Source of the DNA: Micromonospora citrea
GTDB lineage: Bacteria; Actinomycetota; Actinomycetes; Mycobacteriales; Micromonosporaceae
Length of the DNA stretch: 64,000 bases
Assembly: GCF_900090315.1 (NCBI RefSeq)
Contig: NZ_FMHZ01000002.1
Location: 2,396,501 to 2,460,500, forward strand
Direction of reading: 5' to 3'
Position 1 is the first letter of the stretch. Each line of letters opens with the position of its first letter. Of the stretch, positions 17,945 to 29,441 are shown in pieces. The translations under genes were made by a program, and so were the position numbers. A model generated the notes under the pieces. That model was not told the DNA's origin, did not search any database, and saw only the letters and a list, made by a program, of their open reading frames with translations.

Positions 17945-17976
17945 TCGAGCCGCGGTCGGCGAGGACCGCGGCTCGA
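17945..17976. terminator. hairpin between convergent Rv3235-like gene and secA
   Basis: Perfect 13-bp inverted repeat (17945-17957 and 17964-17976) with a 6-nt loop, placed between two converging genes. It is suited to stop both transcripts. Confidence 0.75.
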
Positions 17977-18014
17977 TTCGCTCCAGCGGGGCGCAGACCC
18001 CGCTCACCTGTTGC

Positions 18015-20936
<2,922 letters not shown>

Positions 20937-21098
20937 GGATCAACGCTCCCCTAGACAGTCTCGAACCATCGTAGGCGCTCCATCGGCGCGATGGTCACTG
21001 GTGGCGGCCCTCCGACCCGGCGAAACCGACATAACTCGCTCGGTGCCCGCCGCTTCCCGCCGATATCCGGTTACGCCGTACGCGAACGATCCGGCACG

Positions 21099-22265
21099 AT
21101 GGCTCGGGTGGAACCTGTGGAGATCACCGAGGACGGCCTGCTGCTGCGCCCCTGGCGGGCGACCGACGCCGACGCGGTGCTCCGGGCGTGCCAGGACCCG
21201 GACATCCAGCGCTGGACCACCGTACCCCGCCCGTACCTGCCCGAACACGCCCGCGGCTTCGTCACCGAGGTGGCACCGGGCGACTGGGCCGCCGGCACCG
21301 GGGCGCCGTTCGCGGCCTGCGACGCCGCCACCGGCGCGCTGCTCGGCTCCTGCGGGCTGGTGTCGATCGACCCCGTTCTGCGCTCCGGCGAGATCGGCTA
21401 CTGGGCCGCGCCCTGGGCCCGCGGCAACGGCGTCACCGTCCGGGCCGCCCGGGCCGTCGCCCGCTGGGCCTTCGACGCCTTGAAGCTGCGCCGGCTGATC
21501 TGGCAGGCCGAGGTCGGCAACCACGCCTCCCGCCTCGTCGCGCTCCGGACGGGCTTCCGCGTCGAGGGCCGGCTGCGGCTGGCCGACCCCGCGCCCGGCG
21601 GGAGCGCCGAGGGCTGGATCGGCTCGCTGCTGCCCGGGGAGGTGCCCGCCCCCGGCGAGACCGGGCCGGCCGGGCCCGGCACGCTGGAGGCCCGCCGGGC
21701 CGCCGTCTTCGGCCGGCCCCAGCCCGTCCTGTTCGCCACCACCGCGGGCGGCGGCGAGCTGCGGCTGCGCCCGATGGAGGGGCGCGACCTCGACGCGGTC
21801 GTGGAGACCTGCCGGGACCCGGAGACCATCCGGTGGACCACCGTGCCCGACCCGTACGCACCCGCCGACGCCGAGTCCTACCTGACCTACTCGCGCGGCG
21901 CCTGGGCGGGCGGCACCAGCGCCTGCTTCGTGGTCGCCGACGCCGACGACCGGTACGCCGGAACGATCGACCTGCGCCTCTCCGCCCTCGACCCGCTGCT
22001 GGCCGACGTCGGCTTCATGACCGCGCCGGCGAGCCGGGGGCGGGGCTTCATGCCGGCCGCGCTGGCCGTGCTCGCCACCTGGGGCTTCACCACGCTGGGC
22101 CTGGCCCGCATCGAGTGGCGGGCCAACGTCGGCAACACCGCCTCCCGCCGGGCCGCCGAGAAGGCCGGCTTCACGGTCGAGGGCACCATCCGGGGCGGGC
22201 TCACCCACCGGGGCAGGCGGGTGGACGCCTGGCTCGGCGCGCTCCTCCCCGAGGACCTGACGTGA
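21099..22265 (+). CDS. double-domain GNAT acetyltransferase
   Basis: 388-residue protein with two GNAT (RimJ/RimL-type) domains in tandem. Domain 1 covers about residues 8-185 (LLLRPWRATDADAVLRACQDPDIQRWT, then GYWAAPWARGNGVTVRAARA and NHASRLVALRTGF). Domain 2 covers about 215-385 (LRLRPMEGRDLDAVVETC, GFMTAPASRGRGFMPAA, GNTASRRAAEKAGF). The acetyl-CoA pyrophosphate loop is degenerate in domain 1 (ARGNGVT) and standard in domain 2 (SRGRGFM). The acceptor is unknown; homologues acetylate protein N-termini or small amines. The ATG at 21099 opens the first domain. It overlaps the next GNAT gene by 4 bp (GTGA), so the two are translationally coupled. Confidence 0.88.
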   Translation: MARVEPVEITEDGLLLRPWRATDADAVLRACQDPDIQRWTTVPRPYLPEHARGFVTEVAPGDWAAGTGAPFAACDAATGALLGSCGLVSIDPVLRSGEIGYWAAPWARGNGVTVRAARAVARWAFDALKLRRLIWQAEVGNHASRLVALRTGFRVEGRLRLADPAPGGSAEGWIGSLLPGEVPAPGETGPAGPGTLEARRAAVFGRPQPVLFATTAGGGELRLRPMEGRDLDAVVETCRDPETIRWTTVPDPYAPADAESYLTYSRGAWAGGTSACFVVADADDRYAGTIDLRLSALDPLLADVGFMTAPASRGRGFMPAALAVLATWGFTTLGLARIEWRANVGNTASRRAAEKAGFTVEGTIRGGLTHRGRRVDAWLGALLPEDLT

Positions 22266-23371
22266 CGCCCGAGGTGATCGAAGGCGACGGGGTGCGGCTG
22301 CGGCCGTTCCGCCCCGACGACGTCGCGGACCTCGCCGCCGGCTGCGCCGACCCGCTCAACCTGCGGTTCAACCCCGGCATGCCGCAGCCGTACACCGAGG
22401 CCGACGCCCGCTGGTGGGTGACCGAGGGCGCCCCGGCGGCCTGGGCCGACGGCGGGGCCGCGTACGCCATCGCCGACCGCGCCACCGACCGGCTGGTCGG
22501 CGGGGCGGGCATCGGCCAGGTCGTGACGCCGCGCCGGCAGGCGGAGGTGGGCTACTGGGTCGCGCCGTGGGCGCGGCGGCGCGGGGTCGCCAGCGACGCG
22601 ACGCGGGCCCTGGCCGACTCCGCGCTCCGGCACGGGTTCGACCGGCTGGAGCTGATGACCCACGCCGAGAACCCGGCCAGCCAACGGGTGGCGCTCGCCG
22701 CCGGCTTCCGTCACGAGGGGGTACGCCGGTCGGCCGGCCAGCTCCGCGGCGGCGGCCGGTCGGACCTGCTGGCGTGGGTACGCCTCGCCGACGACCCGCC
22801 CGGTCCGGCCCCCCGGCTGCTGCCGGACCTGCCCGACGGCCGGCTCACCGACGGCGTGGTGACGCTGCGGCCGCTCGGCCCGGAGGACGTCGACCTGATG
22901 TACCGCCTCCACACGCTGCCGGAGGTGGTGGCGAACCAGGCCCCGCCGGTCCCGCCCGCGCGCTCGGCGATCGAGCGGCGCTGCCGGCTGGCGGAGAGCG
23001 GATGGCTGACGGGCGACATCGCCCGGCTGCTCATCCTCGACGCGGTCACCGGCGAACCGGCCGGCAGCTGCGGGCTGTCCTACACCGACGTGGCCGCCGG
23101 CGAGGCGAGCCTCGGCTACGCGCTGCTGCCCGCTGCGCGGGGTCGCGGGCTCGCCACCCGGGCGGTGCGGCTCCTCGCCGGCTGGGCGTTCGGGCCGGCC
23201 GGCGTCGCCCGGCTGGTCGCCGGCACCCTGCCCGACAACGTCGCGTCGCACCGGGTGCTGGAGAAGGTCGGCTTCCGCCGCGAAGGGCTGCTGCGCGGCC
23301 GGCTGCCCGGGCTGGCCGGCACCCGGATCGACGACCTGGTCTTCGGGCTGCTCCCCACCGAACTCCGCTGA
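22262..23371 (+). CDS. second double-domain GNAT acetyltransferase
   Basis: 369 residues, again two GNAT domains: residues about 5-175 (VRLRPFRPDDVADLAAGCADPLNLRF, GYWVAPWARRRGVASDATRAL, NPASQRVALAAGFRHEG) and about 190-365 (VTLRPLGPEDVDLMYRL, GYALLPAARGRGLATRAVRLL, NVASHRVLEKVGFRREG). Domain 2 keeps a full RGRGLA acetyl-CoA loop. The GTG at 22262 overlaps the stop of the preceding gene. The pair probably arose by duplication of a two-domain ancestor. A role in protein or antibiotic acetylation is possible but unsupported. Confidence 0.87.
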   Translation: MTPEVIEGDGVRLRPFRPDDVADLAAGCADPLNLRFNPGMPQPYTEADARWWVTEGAPAAWADGGAAYAIADRATDRLVGGAGIGQVVTPRRQAEVGYWVAPWARRRGVASDATRALADSALRHGFDRLELMTHAENPASQRVALAAGFRHEGVRRSAGQLRGGGRSDLLAWVRLADDPPGPAPRLLPDLPDGRLTDGVVTLRPLGPEDVDLMYRLHTLPEVVANQAPPVPPARSAIERRCRLAESGWLTGDIARLLILDAVTGEPAGSCGLSYTDVAAGEASLGYALLPAARGRGLATRAVRLLAGWAFGPAGVARLVAGTLPDNVASHRVLEKVGFRREGLLRGRLPGLAGTRIDDLVFGLLPTELR

Positions 23372-23949
23372 CGCGCGACCCGGGCGGGCCTGCCGGCGCC
23401 GGGGGTGGGCGGCGCCCAGGGTGGGCGGCGGCCGGGCCGGCGGCAAGGACGGACGACAGCCGGGCCGCCGTTGAGGACGACCCCGCCATCTCCGCCACCG
23501 GCGCTTGGTCCGCAACGGCTTGTTACGCAACGGCTGGTACGCAACGGGCTCTCCCCCCTCGTGCGGGCTCCGGCGGCCGAACTGCCCGTCACGTTCGGTA
23601 GCTTCCCCTCGACCTCCGGCGTAGACCCTTTCCACGCTTTGCTCTGCACCCACCGGCGCACCAGTTACGTTGAGTAAGCCACCCAGATGATCTACCGGAC
23701 AGAGAGCCGCAGGTGAAACCTGCGGTGCGGTGATGGGTGCAGAGCAAAGGGGCGACAGATGGACGCCCTCTCCTCGCTGCCTGGTGACGCTGCGCGACGG
23801 GTGGAGTGCGTGGCAGAGGGTGATGGCCGCGCGGGTGGGAGGCGCGCGAGCCGGGCAGACGTCGGTGACCGGTCGGGCCGGGCCGGGATGCGGAGTCCGC
23901 AACACCGTGATCCGGGCCGCCATGCTGCTGCTCGGCTGCCCACCCGAGC
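23372..23949. other. intergenic stretch, no confident gene
   Basis: About 580 bp after the GNAT pair. It contains short near-repeats of acgcaacggct around 23510-23555 and the 16-bp inverted repeat described separately. Coding-like third-base bias appears weakly from about 23780 in one plus-strand frame and then moves to another frame near 23940, which could be a decayed gene. I see no RBS-plus-start that gives a recognisable protein. Confidence 0.5.
23637..23749. repeat. 16-bp perfect inverted repeat flanking 81 bp, with internal hairpin
   Basis: ctttgctctgcaccca at 23637-23652 is perfectly inverted at 23734-23749. Between the arms is an 8-bp hairpin (23707-23714 with 23718-23725, loop gaa). 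It lies between the GNAT pair and the repeat-rich stretch before hpf. It may be a REP-like or small non-autonomous element, or a structured RNA. No open frame fits inside. Confidence 0.6.
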
Positions 23950-24234
23950 GTGGTGGGGCATGGGGCGCGCGAGCCGCTGCTGCACCGACGCCACCTGCGC
24001 CTCACCGCGGCTCGGACCGAACGGCTCGCCGCCGCGCTCAGCGACCTGGCCGCCGCCGCACAGGACGCGGGCGAGGACGGGCGGCGCCAGAGCCGGCGCC
24101 AGCGCCAGCGCCAGCGCCCACGGGCAGAGCGGCGGCCTGGCCCGCGCCGAGGGGTGGCGGCGGCCTGGCCCGCGCCGAGGGGTGGCGGCGGCCTGGCCCG
24201 CGCCGAGGGGTGGCGGCGGCCCGTGCCGGGGTGA
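23950..24234 (+). CDS. doubtful small ORF, unknown
   Basis: Possible 94-residue product. Only the first 45 residues look coding (a GTG start, then Arg/Leu/Ala-rich helix ERLAAALSDLAAAAQDAGED with strong third-base G/C). After that the frame runs into 28-bp repeats whose period is not a multiple of three, so the C-terminal half is repeat translation. No RBS is clear. It may be the tail of a broken gene. Confidence 0.22.
   Translation: MVGHGAREPLLHRRHLRLTAARTERLAAALSDLAAAAQDAGEDGRRQSRRQRQRQRPRAERRPGPRRGVAAAWPAPRGGGGLARAEGWRRPVPG
24131..24227. repeat. 28-bp tandem repeat, three copies and a partial fourth
   Basis: Units start at 24131, 24159 and 24187 (ggcggcctggcccgcgccga, then ggggtggc), and a diverged partial copy starts at 24215. 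They lie between the doubtful ORF and the hpf stop codon. Confidence 0.85.
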
Positions 24235-24263
24235 CGGCGTGGGCCGCCACCCCGGCACCGAGA

Positions 24264-24899
24264 TCAGATGGCGAGGGAGATGATGCCGTAGTCGTAGGCG
24301 TGCCGCCGGTAGACGACGCTCGGCCGACCGGACTCCTTGTCCTGGAACAGGTAGAAGTCGTGGCCGACCAGTTCCATCTGGAACAGGGCGTCGTCGACGG
24401 TCATCGGCTCGGCGGGGTGCACCTTCTCCCGCGCGATGTGCCAGGGCTGGTCGTGCTCCTCCTCCACGCGTTCCGCCACGGCGGTGGCCGTGCCGGCACG
24501 GGCGCCGTCGGCGGATGCCCCCAGCGGCGCGTCGAGATCGGCGACCGGCAGGCCGGCGGTGGCGGCGGCGACGGAGAGCGGGGCGTGTCGGCCCCGGTGG
24601 ACACGGCGGCGGTCGGCCGCCCGGCGCAACCGGGTGTCGAGCTTGGCGATGGCCGCGTCGAGCGCGCTGTAGAAGTCGTTCGTGCAGGCTTCCGCCCGGA
24701 TCACCGGGCCGCGGGAAACGCAGGTGATTTCGACGCGCTGACAGTGGTCCGCCTGGCGCGGATTGCGCTCGTGGAAAAGCTCGACATCGACACGAATAAG
24801 TTTGTGGTCGTAGCGTTCGATCTTCGCGAGTTTCTCCGCCACGTGCACCCGGTAATGGTCCGGCACTTCGACGTTACGGCCCTTGACCACGATGTCCAT
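24264..24899 (-). CDS. hpf: long-form ribosome hibernation promoting factor
   Basis: Binds the 30S decoding region and dimerises ribosomes (100S) in stationary phase or stress. The 211-residue length and two-part layout mark the long form. The N-terminal RaiA/YfiA domain (1-100) contains MDIVVKGRNVEVPDHYRVHVAEKL and NDFYSALDAAIAKLDTRLRR. After a variable Ala-rich linker comes the C-terminal dimerisation domain (about 150-211) with KVHPAEPMTVDDALFQMELVGHDFYLFQD and VVYRRHAYDYGIISL. The start ATG is preceded by gggaggt. It lies between comF and secA on the same strand, the order found in M. tuberculosis (Rv3241c). Confidence 0.95.
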   Translation of the reverse strand: MDIVVKGRNVEVPDHYRVHVAEKLAKIERYDHKLIRVDVELFHERNPRQADHCQRVEITCVSRGPVIRAEACTNDFYSALDAAIAKLDTRLRRAADRRRVHRGRHAPLSVAAATAGLPVADLDAPLGASADGARAGTATAVAERVEEEHDQPWHIAREKVHPAEPMTVDDALFQMELVGHDFYLFQDKESGRPSVVYRRHAYDYGIISLAI

Positions 24900-25031
24900 G
24901 TGACCTCCCTGGTCGGATGGTCGTTCGATCCGGCATCCGGTCGCGCGCCCCTGGGGGAGGTCCCACTCGGCGTCGACCGGTCAGTGCGGCTACGCCTCCT
25001 TTCACCGCCGGGGGCGGGTGGGAAGACCTCC

Positions 25032-25055
25032 TACCCCCGACACGAAAACGCTAAC
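25032..25055 (-). promoter_or_regulatory. candidate stress-sigma promoter of hpf
   Basis: On the minus strand, GTTAG (25055-25051) and GGGTA (25036-25032) are separated by about 14-16 bp, resembling the GTTT/GGGTA form used by SigB/SigH-like factors in actinobacteria. It lies about 130 bp upstream of the hpf start in a stretch unusually AT-rich for this genome. Only pattern similarity supports it. Confidence 0.25.
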
Positions 25056-25147
25056 TCCTGTTCGCTCGGCAGTCACCCCCGGTCGCGGAGGAGGCCAGAA
25101 ATTTTTCACACGTCATACACCAACGGGTGAAACGGAAACACGATCGG

Positions 25148-25852
25148 TTACGACCGGTGCCGTTTCTCGGTCGCGGCGAGCACCGCCGCCACCGTCGGTG
25201 GCTGCCCGGTCGCGGTCAGCGCGCGCGCCACGGCGGCGAGGGTGGCGCCGGTGGTGAGGATGTCGTCGAGCACAACGACCGCCGTACCGGCCGGGGCCGG
25301 CGCGACCCGGGAACGGGCCCGGAAGGCCGACTCGGCCGCCGCCGCCCGCCCGGCACTGTCCAGCGTCACCGAGTCGGGCCGGGGCAGGGCCCGCAGGGGC
25401 CGCCGCACCAGCACCGGCCAGCCCGCCCGGCGCAGCCGGGCCGCGCAGTGCCGGGTCAGCCGGTCGAGGTGGTCGCCGTAGCGGGCGCGGGCCGCCGCCG
25501 CCGTGTCGGGCACGGGCACCAGCGTCACCGGCCGCGCCCCGCCGACCGCCGCCGCCACGACCTCGGCCAGCAACGCCCCCAGCGGCCGGGCCAGCCCGTG
25601 CCGGCCGTGGTCCTTGTACGCGAGCAGCGCCTCCCGCAGCGGGCCCGCGTACGGGCCGAGGGCGAAGCAGGGCGGCAGGCCGGGCGGGGCGGGGGTGGGG
25701 CGTACCGCCCCGGGAGGCAGCCCGCCCAGCGCTGCCGCGCACTCCGGACAGACGCCGTGCCGCAGCCCGGGCCGGCGTTCCCGGCAGCCGGCGCACTCGA
25801 CGGGCAGCACCAGGTCGGTGAGGTCCGCCCAGAGCGCGCCGAGGCCCGACAT
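25148..25852 (-). CDS. ComF family phosphoribosyltransferase-like protein
   Basis: 234-residue ComF-type protein. The N-terminal zinc-ribbon-like motif has CAGC and CPEC (residues about 20-40). The C-terminal PRT domain has VVLDDILTTGATL around residue 200, the PRPP-binding loop. ComF proteins in competent bacteria take part in DNA uptake; in actinobacteria the role is unclear. The start ATG shares one base with the lpqB stop (TGATG), so it is the last gene of the mtrA-mtrB-lpqB-comF unit, as Rv3242c is in M. tuberculosis. The frame is open far upstream within lpqB, but that is not this protein. Confidence 0.88.
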   Translation of the reverse strand: MSGLGALWADLTDLVLPVECAGCRERRPGLRHGVCPECAAALGGLPPGAVRPTPAPPGLPPCFALGPYAGPLREALLAYKDHGRHGLARPLGALLAEVVAAAVGGARPVTLVPVPDTAAAARARYGDHLDRLTRHCAARLRRAGWPVLVRRPLRALPRPDSVTLDSAGRAAAAESAFRARSRVAPAPAGTAVVVLDDILTTGATLAAVARALTATGQPPTVAAVLAATEKRHRS

Positions 25853-27645
25853 CAGTAGAGGAAGAAGGGGGCGGTCGGGTTGCCGGCGCGCGCACCGGTC
25901 GAGGGCGGCGACACCTGCACCTGCTCCGGCTGGATCCGCTCGAACGGGCCGCTGCGGTAGGCCACCCCGTTCGCCTCGTACATCGCCGCGCCCGACCGCA
26001 GCGTCGGGTTGGCCGGGTAGGCGGCGAGGTGGGTCACCCGGGCGCCGATCTTGTCCTCCAACCGGCTGCCCCAGGCGCCGTCCACGCTGACCTCGTAGAC
26101 CGCCGGCCGGCCGGCCTCCCCGGCGAGGAGCAGCCTGTCCTCGCCGTACCAGTCGACGGCCGACAGGCCGGTCAACCGGGTGGGCAGCCGGCGGGGCGGA
26201 CCGAGGGTGACCCCGCCCTCGTCGGCGCTCAGGGCGGCGACGTAGAGCGCGCCGCCGGCGATGACGGCGATCCGGTGCCCGTCGAGCGAGGCGGCCACCG
26301 CGGTCACCCTGCCGGGTACGCCGAGCGGCACCGCGGTGAGCTGCGCCCGGGCGTCGAAGCGGTAGAGGGCGCCGTCGGCGACCACCAGCCCGGCCGGCTC
26401 GCCCCGGCCCGTCGACCGCAGCCAGACCGGCCGGCCGACCGCGCCGAACGTCCTGGCGCCGCGGGTGAAGACGGCGACCGGGTCGAGGCCGGTGCCGACG
26501 GAGAGCCGCTGCCGGTCGCCGTCGGTTACCACCAGCGCCGCCAGGATCTGGTCGTCGGCGCGGCTCAGCCCGGCCGTCACGACGTTCCTGTTCGCCTCGG
26601 GCACCACCGGCACCGTGGCGACCGGTCCGCCGGCGTCGGCCAGCGGGTGGACGGCGCCCTCGTACACGCAGAACCGCTGGAAGCCGTCGCCGAGCCGGTA
26701 CGCCGGGTGCGACCGCCGGTGCGCCTCGAGGTCCGGGATGTCCTTGCGGGACTGGGTGCGAATCTTGATCTCCAGCGGCCCGTCGAGGTCGTTCAGCGAC
26801 CAGGCGAGCTGCGTGGCGAACTGCTCCAGCCGGACCTTCTCGTCCGGCATCTCCAGGTCGACCTCCCAGCGGCCGTCCGTCCGGGTGGCGTTGTTGATCA
26901 ACCGGGTGCCGTCGGGCAGCTTGCTGGCCCCGGTACGCAGCCAGTCCGAGGGGCCGGCGGTCAACCACTTGACCACCTCGCTCACCCGCCGCTCGTCGGG
27001 CACGGCGAGCGGCAGGTAACGCCGGTCGGGCACCAACTGGCTGCGGTCGCTGTTCCAGAAGTAGATCGTCCGGCTCTGGTAATAGGTCTCCAGCGCCTCG
27101 ACGCTGAGCAGCAGCGCGTTCGGCGGGTTGGCCACGAACAGCCCCGCGTCGGCCCGGCCCTCCTGCCCCGGCGGGCTGCGCAGCTCGAACGAGTACGACG
27201 TGGTGCTCGTCTCCGGCGGGGCCAGCGTGCCGTCGGCGCGGAGCAGGCCGATCTGCTGCACGTTGATGGTCACCCGGGTCTTGTCCGGGTCGTTGACGAT
27301 GACCGGATCCTCGGTGAGCCGGACGACGGTCAGCGCGACCTCGCTGCCCTGCTTCTCCTGGAGGCGGCCCACGTCCTCCTTGGCGATGAACTGCCGGACC
27401 CGCTGGTAGGCCCGGTCCGGCTCGCCGGCCGCGGCGGAGAGGAAGTGCGTGACGAACTGCTCCGGGTCGCTGCCGCTGGCGCTGCGGTTCGGGGGCTCGC
27501 CCCGGACGCCGCTGGTGGAGCCGGACTCCGCCGCCGGCCCGGACCCCTCGACCCGCACCTCCGTGCCCGCCGGGATGCCGCAGCCGGCCGCGCCACCCAA
27601 CAGCAGCGCGCCGCCGAGCACAGCGGCGAGCAGGCGACGCCTCAC
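25852..27645 (-). CDS. lpqB: lipoprotein LpqB, MtrAB accessory
   Basis: Surface lipoprotein that interacts with the extracellular part of MtrB and modulates MtrA phosphorylation. The signal peptide is residues 1-21 with a lipobox and Cys22 (GAAGCG). Residues about 50-330 contain two GerMN-type domains (FVTHFLSAAAG, later VVKWLTAGPSDWLRTG). Residues about 340-590 form a beta-propeller-like part with repeated hydrophobic strands. The 597-residue length fits the family. The start is the GTG at 27645, overlapping the mtrB stop by 4 bp. The next gene, comF, overlaps by 1 bp. Confidence 0.93.
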   Translation of the reverse strand: MRRRLLAAVLGGALLLGGAAGCGIPAGTEVRVEGSGPAAESGSTSGVRGEPPNRSASGSDPEQFVTHFLSAAAGEPDRAYQRVRQFIAKEDVGRLQEKQGSEVALTVVRLTEDPVIVNDPDKTRVTINVQQIGLLRADGTLAPPETSTTSYSFELRSPPGQEGRADAGLFVANPPNALLLSVEALETYYQSRTIYFWNSDRSQLVPDRRYLPLAVPDERRVSEVVKWLTAGPSDWLRTGASKLPDGTRLINNATRTDGRWEVDLEMPDEKVRLEQFATQLAWSLNDLDGPLEIKIRTQSRKDIPDLEAHRRSHPAYRLGDGFQRFCVYEGAVHPLADAGGPVATVPVVPEANRNVVTAGLSRADDQILAALVVTDGDRQRLSVGTGLDPVAVFTRGARTFGAVGRPVWLRSTGRGEPAGLVVADGALYRFDARAQLTAVPLGVPGRVTAVAASLDGHRIAVIAGGALYVAALSADEGGVTLGPPRRLPTRLTGLSAVDWYGEDRLLLAGEAGRPAVYEVSVDGAWGSRLEDKIGARVTHLAAYPANPTLRSGAAMYEANGVAYRSGPFERIQPEQVQVSPPSTGARAGNPTAPFFLY

Positions 27646-29429
27646 GATCCCACCTCCGCGCGTCCCCCGCTCCCCTGCCGTCCTGGCGCGGTCGCCACCG
27701 CCCCGTCGGCGGCCGGGCCGATCGCGAGCACGCCGCCGCTGCCGGGGCCGATGGCCAGCAGCCCGCCGTCGCGGGGGCCGCCGAAGGGCAGGGTGGCGTC
27801 GGCCGGCACCAGTCGCAGCGGGGAGGTGGTCAACCGGTCGCCGGCCCGGGCCGGCAGGGTGAGCCGGAACTGGGCGCCCTGGCCGGGCGCTCCCCACGCC
27901 TCCAGCCAGCCGCCGTGCAGCCGGGCGTCCTCCAGGCTGATCGACAGCCCGAGCCCGGTGCCGCCGGTCTGCCGCGCCCGGGACGGGTCGGCCCGCCAGA
28001 AGCGGTTGAACACCAGCTTCTCCTCGCCCGGCTTGAGCCCCACTCCGTGGTCGCGGACGGTGATCGCGACGGCGGTGTCGTCCATCCCCAGGGTGATCAG
28101 CACCGGTTTGGCCTCACCGTGCTCGACGGCGTTGCCGACCAGGTTGCGCAGCACCCGCTCGACCCGGCGCGGGTCCACCTCGGCGATCACCGGCGTGGTG
28201 GGGACGTCCAGCTCGATGGGCACGCCGACGCGTTCGGCCAGGCCGGCCAGCCGGTCGGCCACCCGGTGCACGACCGGCACCAGGTCGGTCGGCTCGGAGT
28301 CGAGCATCGCGAAGCCGGCGTCGAAGCGGCTGATCTCCAGCAGGTCGGTGAGCAGCTCCTCGAAGCGGTCCAGCTCGGCCTGGAGCAGCTCGGCGCTGCG
28401 CGCCACCGCCGGGTCGAACTCGTCCCGCTCGGCGAAGATCAGGTCGGCGGCCATCCGGACCGTGGTGAGCGGCGTACGCAGCTCGTGCGACACGTCGGAG
28501 GTGAAGCGGCGTTGCAGCCGGGACATCTCCTCCAGCCGCAGGATCTGCCGTTGCAGGTTGGTCGCCATCTGGTTGAACGACGCGGCGAGCAGGGCCAGGT
28601 CGTCCTCGCCGTTGACCGCCATCCGCTGGTCGAGCAGGCCGGCGGAGAGCCGCTGGGCCGTCCGGGCCGCCACCCGCACCGGCGTCACCACCAGCCGGGT
28701 GACCAGACCGGCGAGCAGGCCCAGCAGGATCACCAGGGCCGCCCCCGTGGCGATCACCGTGTCGCGGGCGTCGGCGGCCGTGGCGTCCTGCCGGGTCAGC
28801 GGCACAAGGTAGTAGAGCTCCACCTGGCCGAACTTGGTGGGCACGGGCGAGCCGTAGACCAGGTATTTCGTGCGCTCCCCGGCCAGCCGGCCGGTGCGGA
28901 TCTGGCTGGCGACCTTGCCCCCGGCGACGGCGGCGCGCAGCTCGCGGCTGATCAGCGGCCGGACGTTCACCGCGGGCGAGGAGCGCGGCTGGATGAGCCC
29001 GGTGTGGTTGTCGGCGGTGAGCGCCACGATCACGCCGGTCGTCTGCTGCGGGTCACCCCCGGCCAGGTAGTTGACCGTGCCGTCGACGGTCTCCTGGAAC
29101 TGCGTCTCGTGCGGCTGGTTGTAGAGGCCGAACTGCCTCCGCGCGTACTCCGCGCCGCTGTCCAGCCGCACCCGCACGTCGGTCTCGGCGTTCTCGACCA
29201 GGATGCTGGTGATCTTGTCGGCGATCAGGTAGGCGAACCCGCCCACCAGCAGGCTGGACGCGACCAGTGTGATGGTCACCACCCGCAGCTGGAGCGACCG
29301 CCGCCAGAGCTGGTGCAGCCCGGCGAACAGCTCCGTGACCCGCCCGCTCACGCCGCGCCACAGCTCCCGCGCGGCGGCACGCCGGCGCGGAGCTGTCGGT
29401 CGGGGGTCCGGAATCGGGGAGGTGGCCAC
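27642..29429 (-). CDS. mtrB: sensor histidine kinase MtrB
   Basis: Membrane sensor kinase of the MtrAB system controlling cell-wall remodelling, division and osmotic response in actinobacteria. There are 595 residues: TM1 at about 48-70, an extracellular sensor region about 71-220, TM2 about 223-248, HAMP about 249-300, HisKA with phospho-acceptor His315 (DVSHELRTPL), and HATPase with NLVGNAVEHGE, VRDHGVGL and GTGLGLSI boxes. The C-terminal 70 residues are Gly/Ala-rich and low complexity. The start is 12 bp after the mtrA stop, and the stop overlaps lpqB, forming one operon. Confidence 0.95.
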   Translation of the reverse strand: MATSPIPDPRPTAPRRRAAARELWRGVSGRVTELFAGLHQLWRRSLQLRVVTITLVASSLLVGGFAYLIADKITSILVENAETDVRVRLDSGAEYARRQFGLYNQPHETQFQETVDGTVNYLAGGDPQQTTGVIVALTADNHTGLIQPRSSPAVNVRPLISRELRAAVAGGKVASQIRTGRLAGERTKYLVYGSPVPTKFGQVELYYLVPLTRQDATAADARDTVIATGAALVILLGLLAGLVTRLVVTPVRVAARTAQRLSAGLLDQRMAVNGEDDLALLAASFNQMATNLQRQILRLEEMSRLQRRFTSDVSHELRTPLTTVRMAADLIFAERDEFDPAVARSAELLQAELDRFEELLTDLLEISRFDAGFAMLDSEPTDLVPVVHRVADRLAGLAERVGVPIELDVPTTPVIAEVDPRRVERVLRNLVGNAVEHGEAKPVLITLGMDDTAVAITVRDHGVGLKPGEEKLVFNRFWRADPSRARQTGGTGLGLSISLEDARLHGGWLEAWGAPGQGAQFRLTLPARAGDRLTTSPLRLVPADATLPFGGPRDGGLLAIGPGSGGVLAIGPAADGAVATAPGRQGSGGRAEVGS

Positions 29430-29441
29430 AGTGCGACCAGG

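Noticed and set aside
23730..25130. A 466-residue frame before and through hpf
   Set aside because: Its second half is antisense to hpf and the middle is repeat translation; no conserved segment is present.
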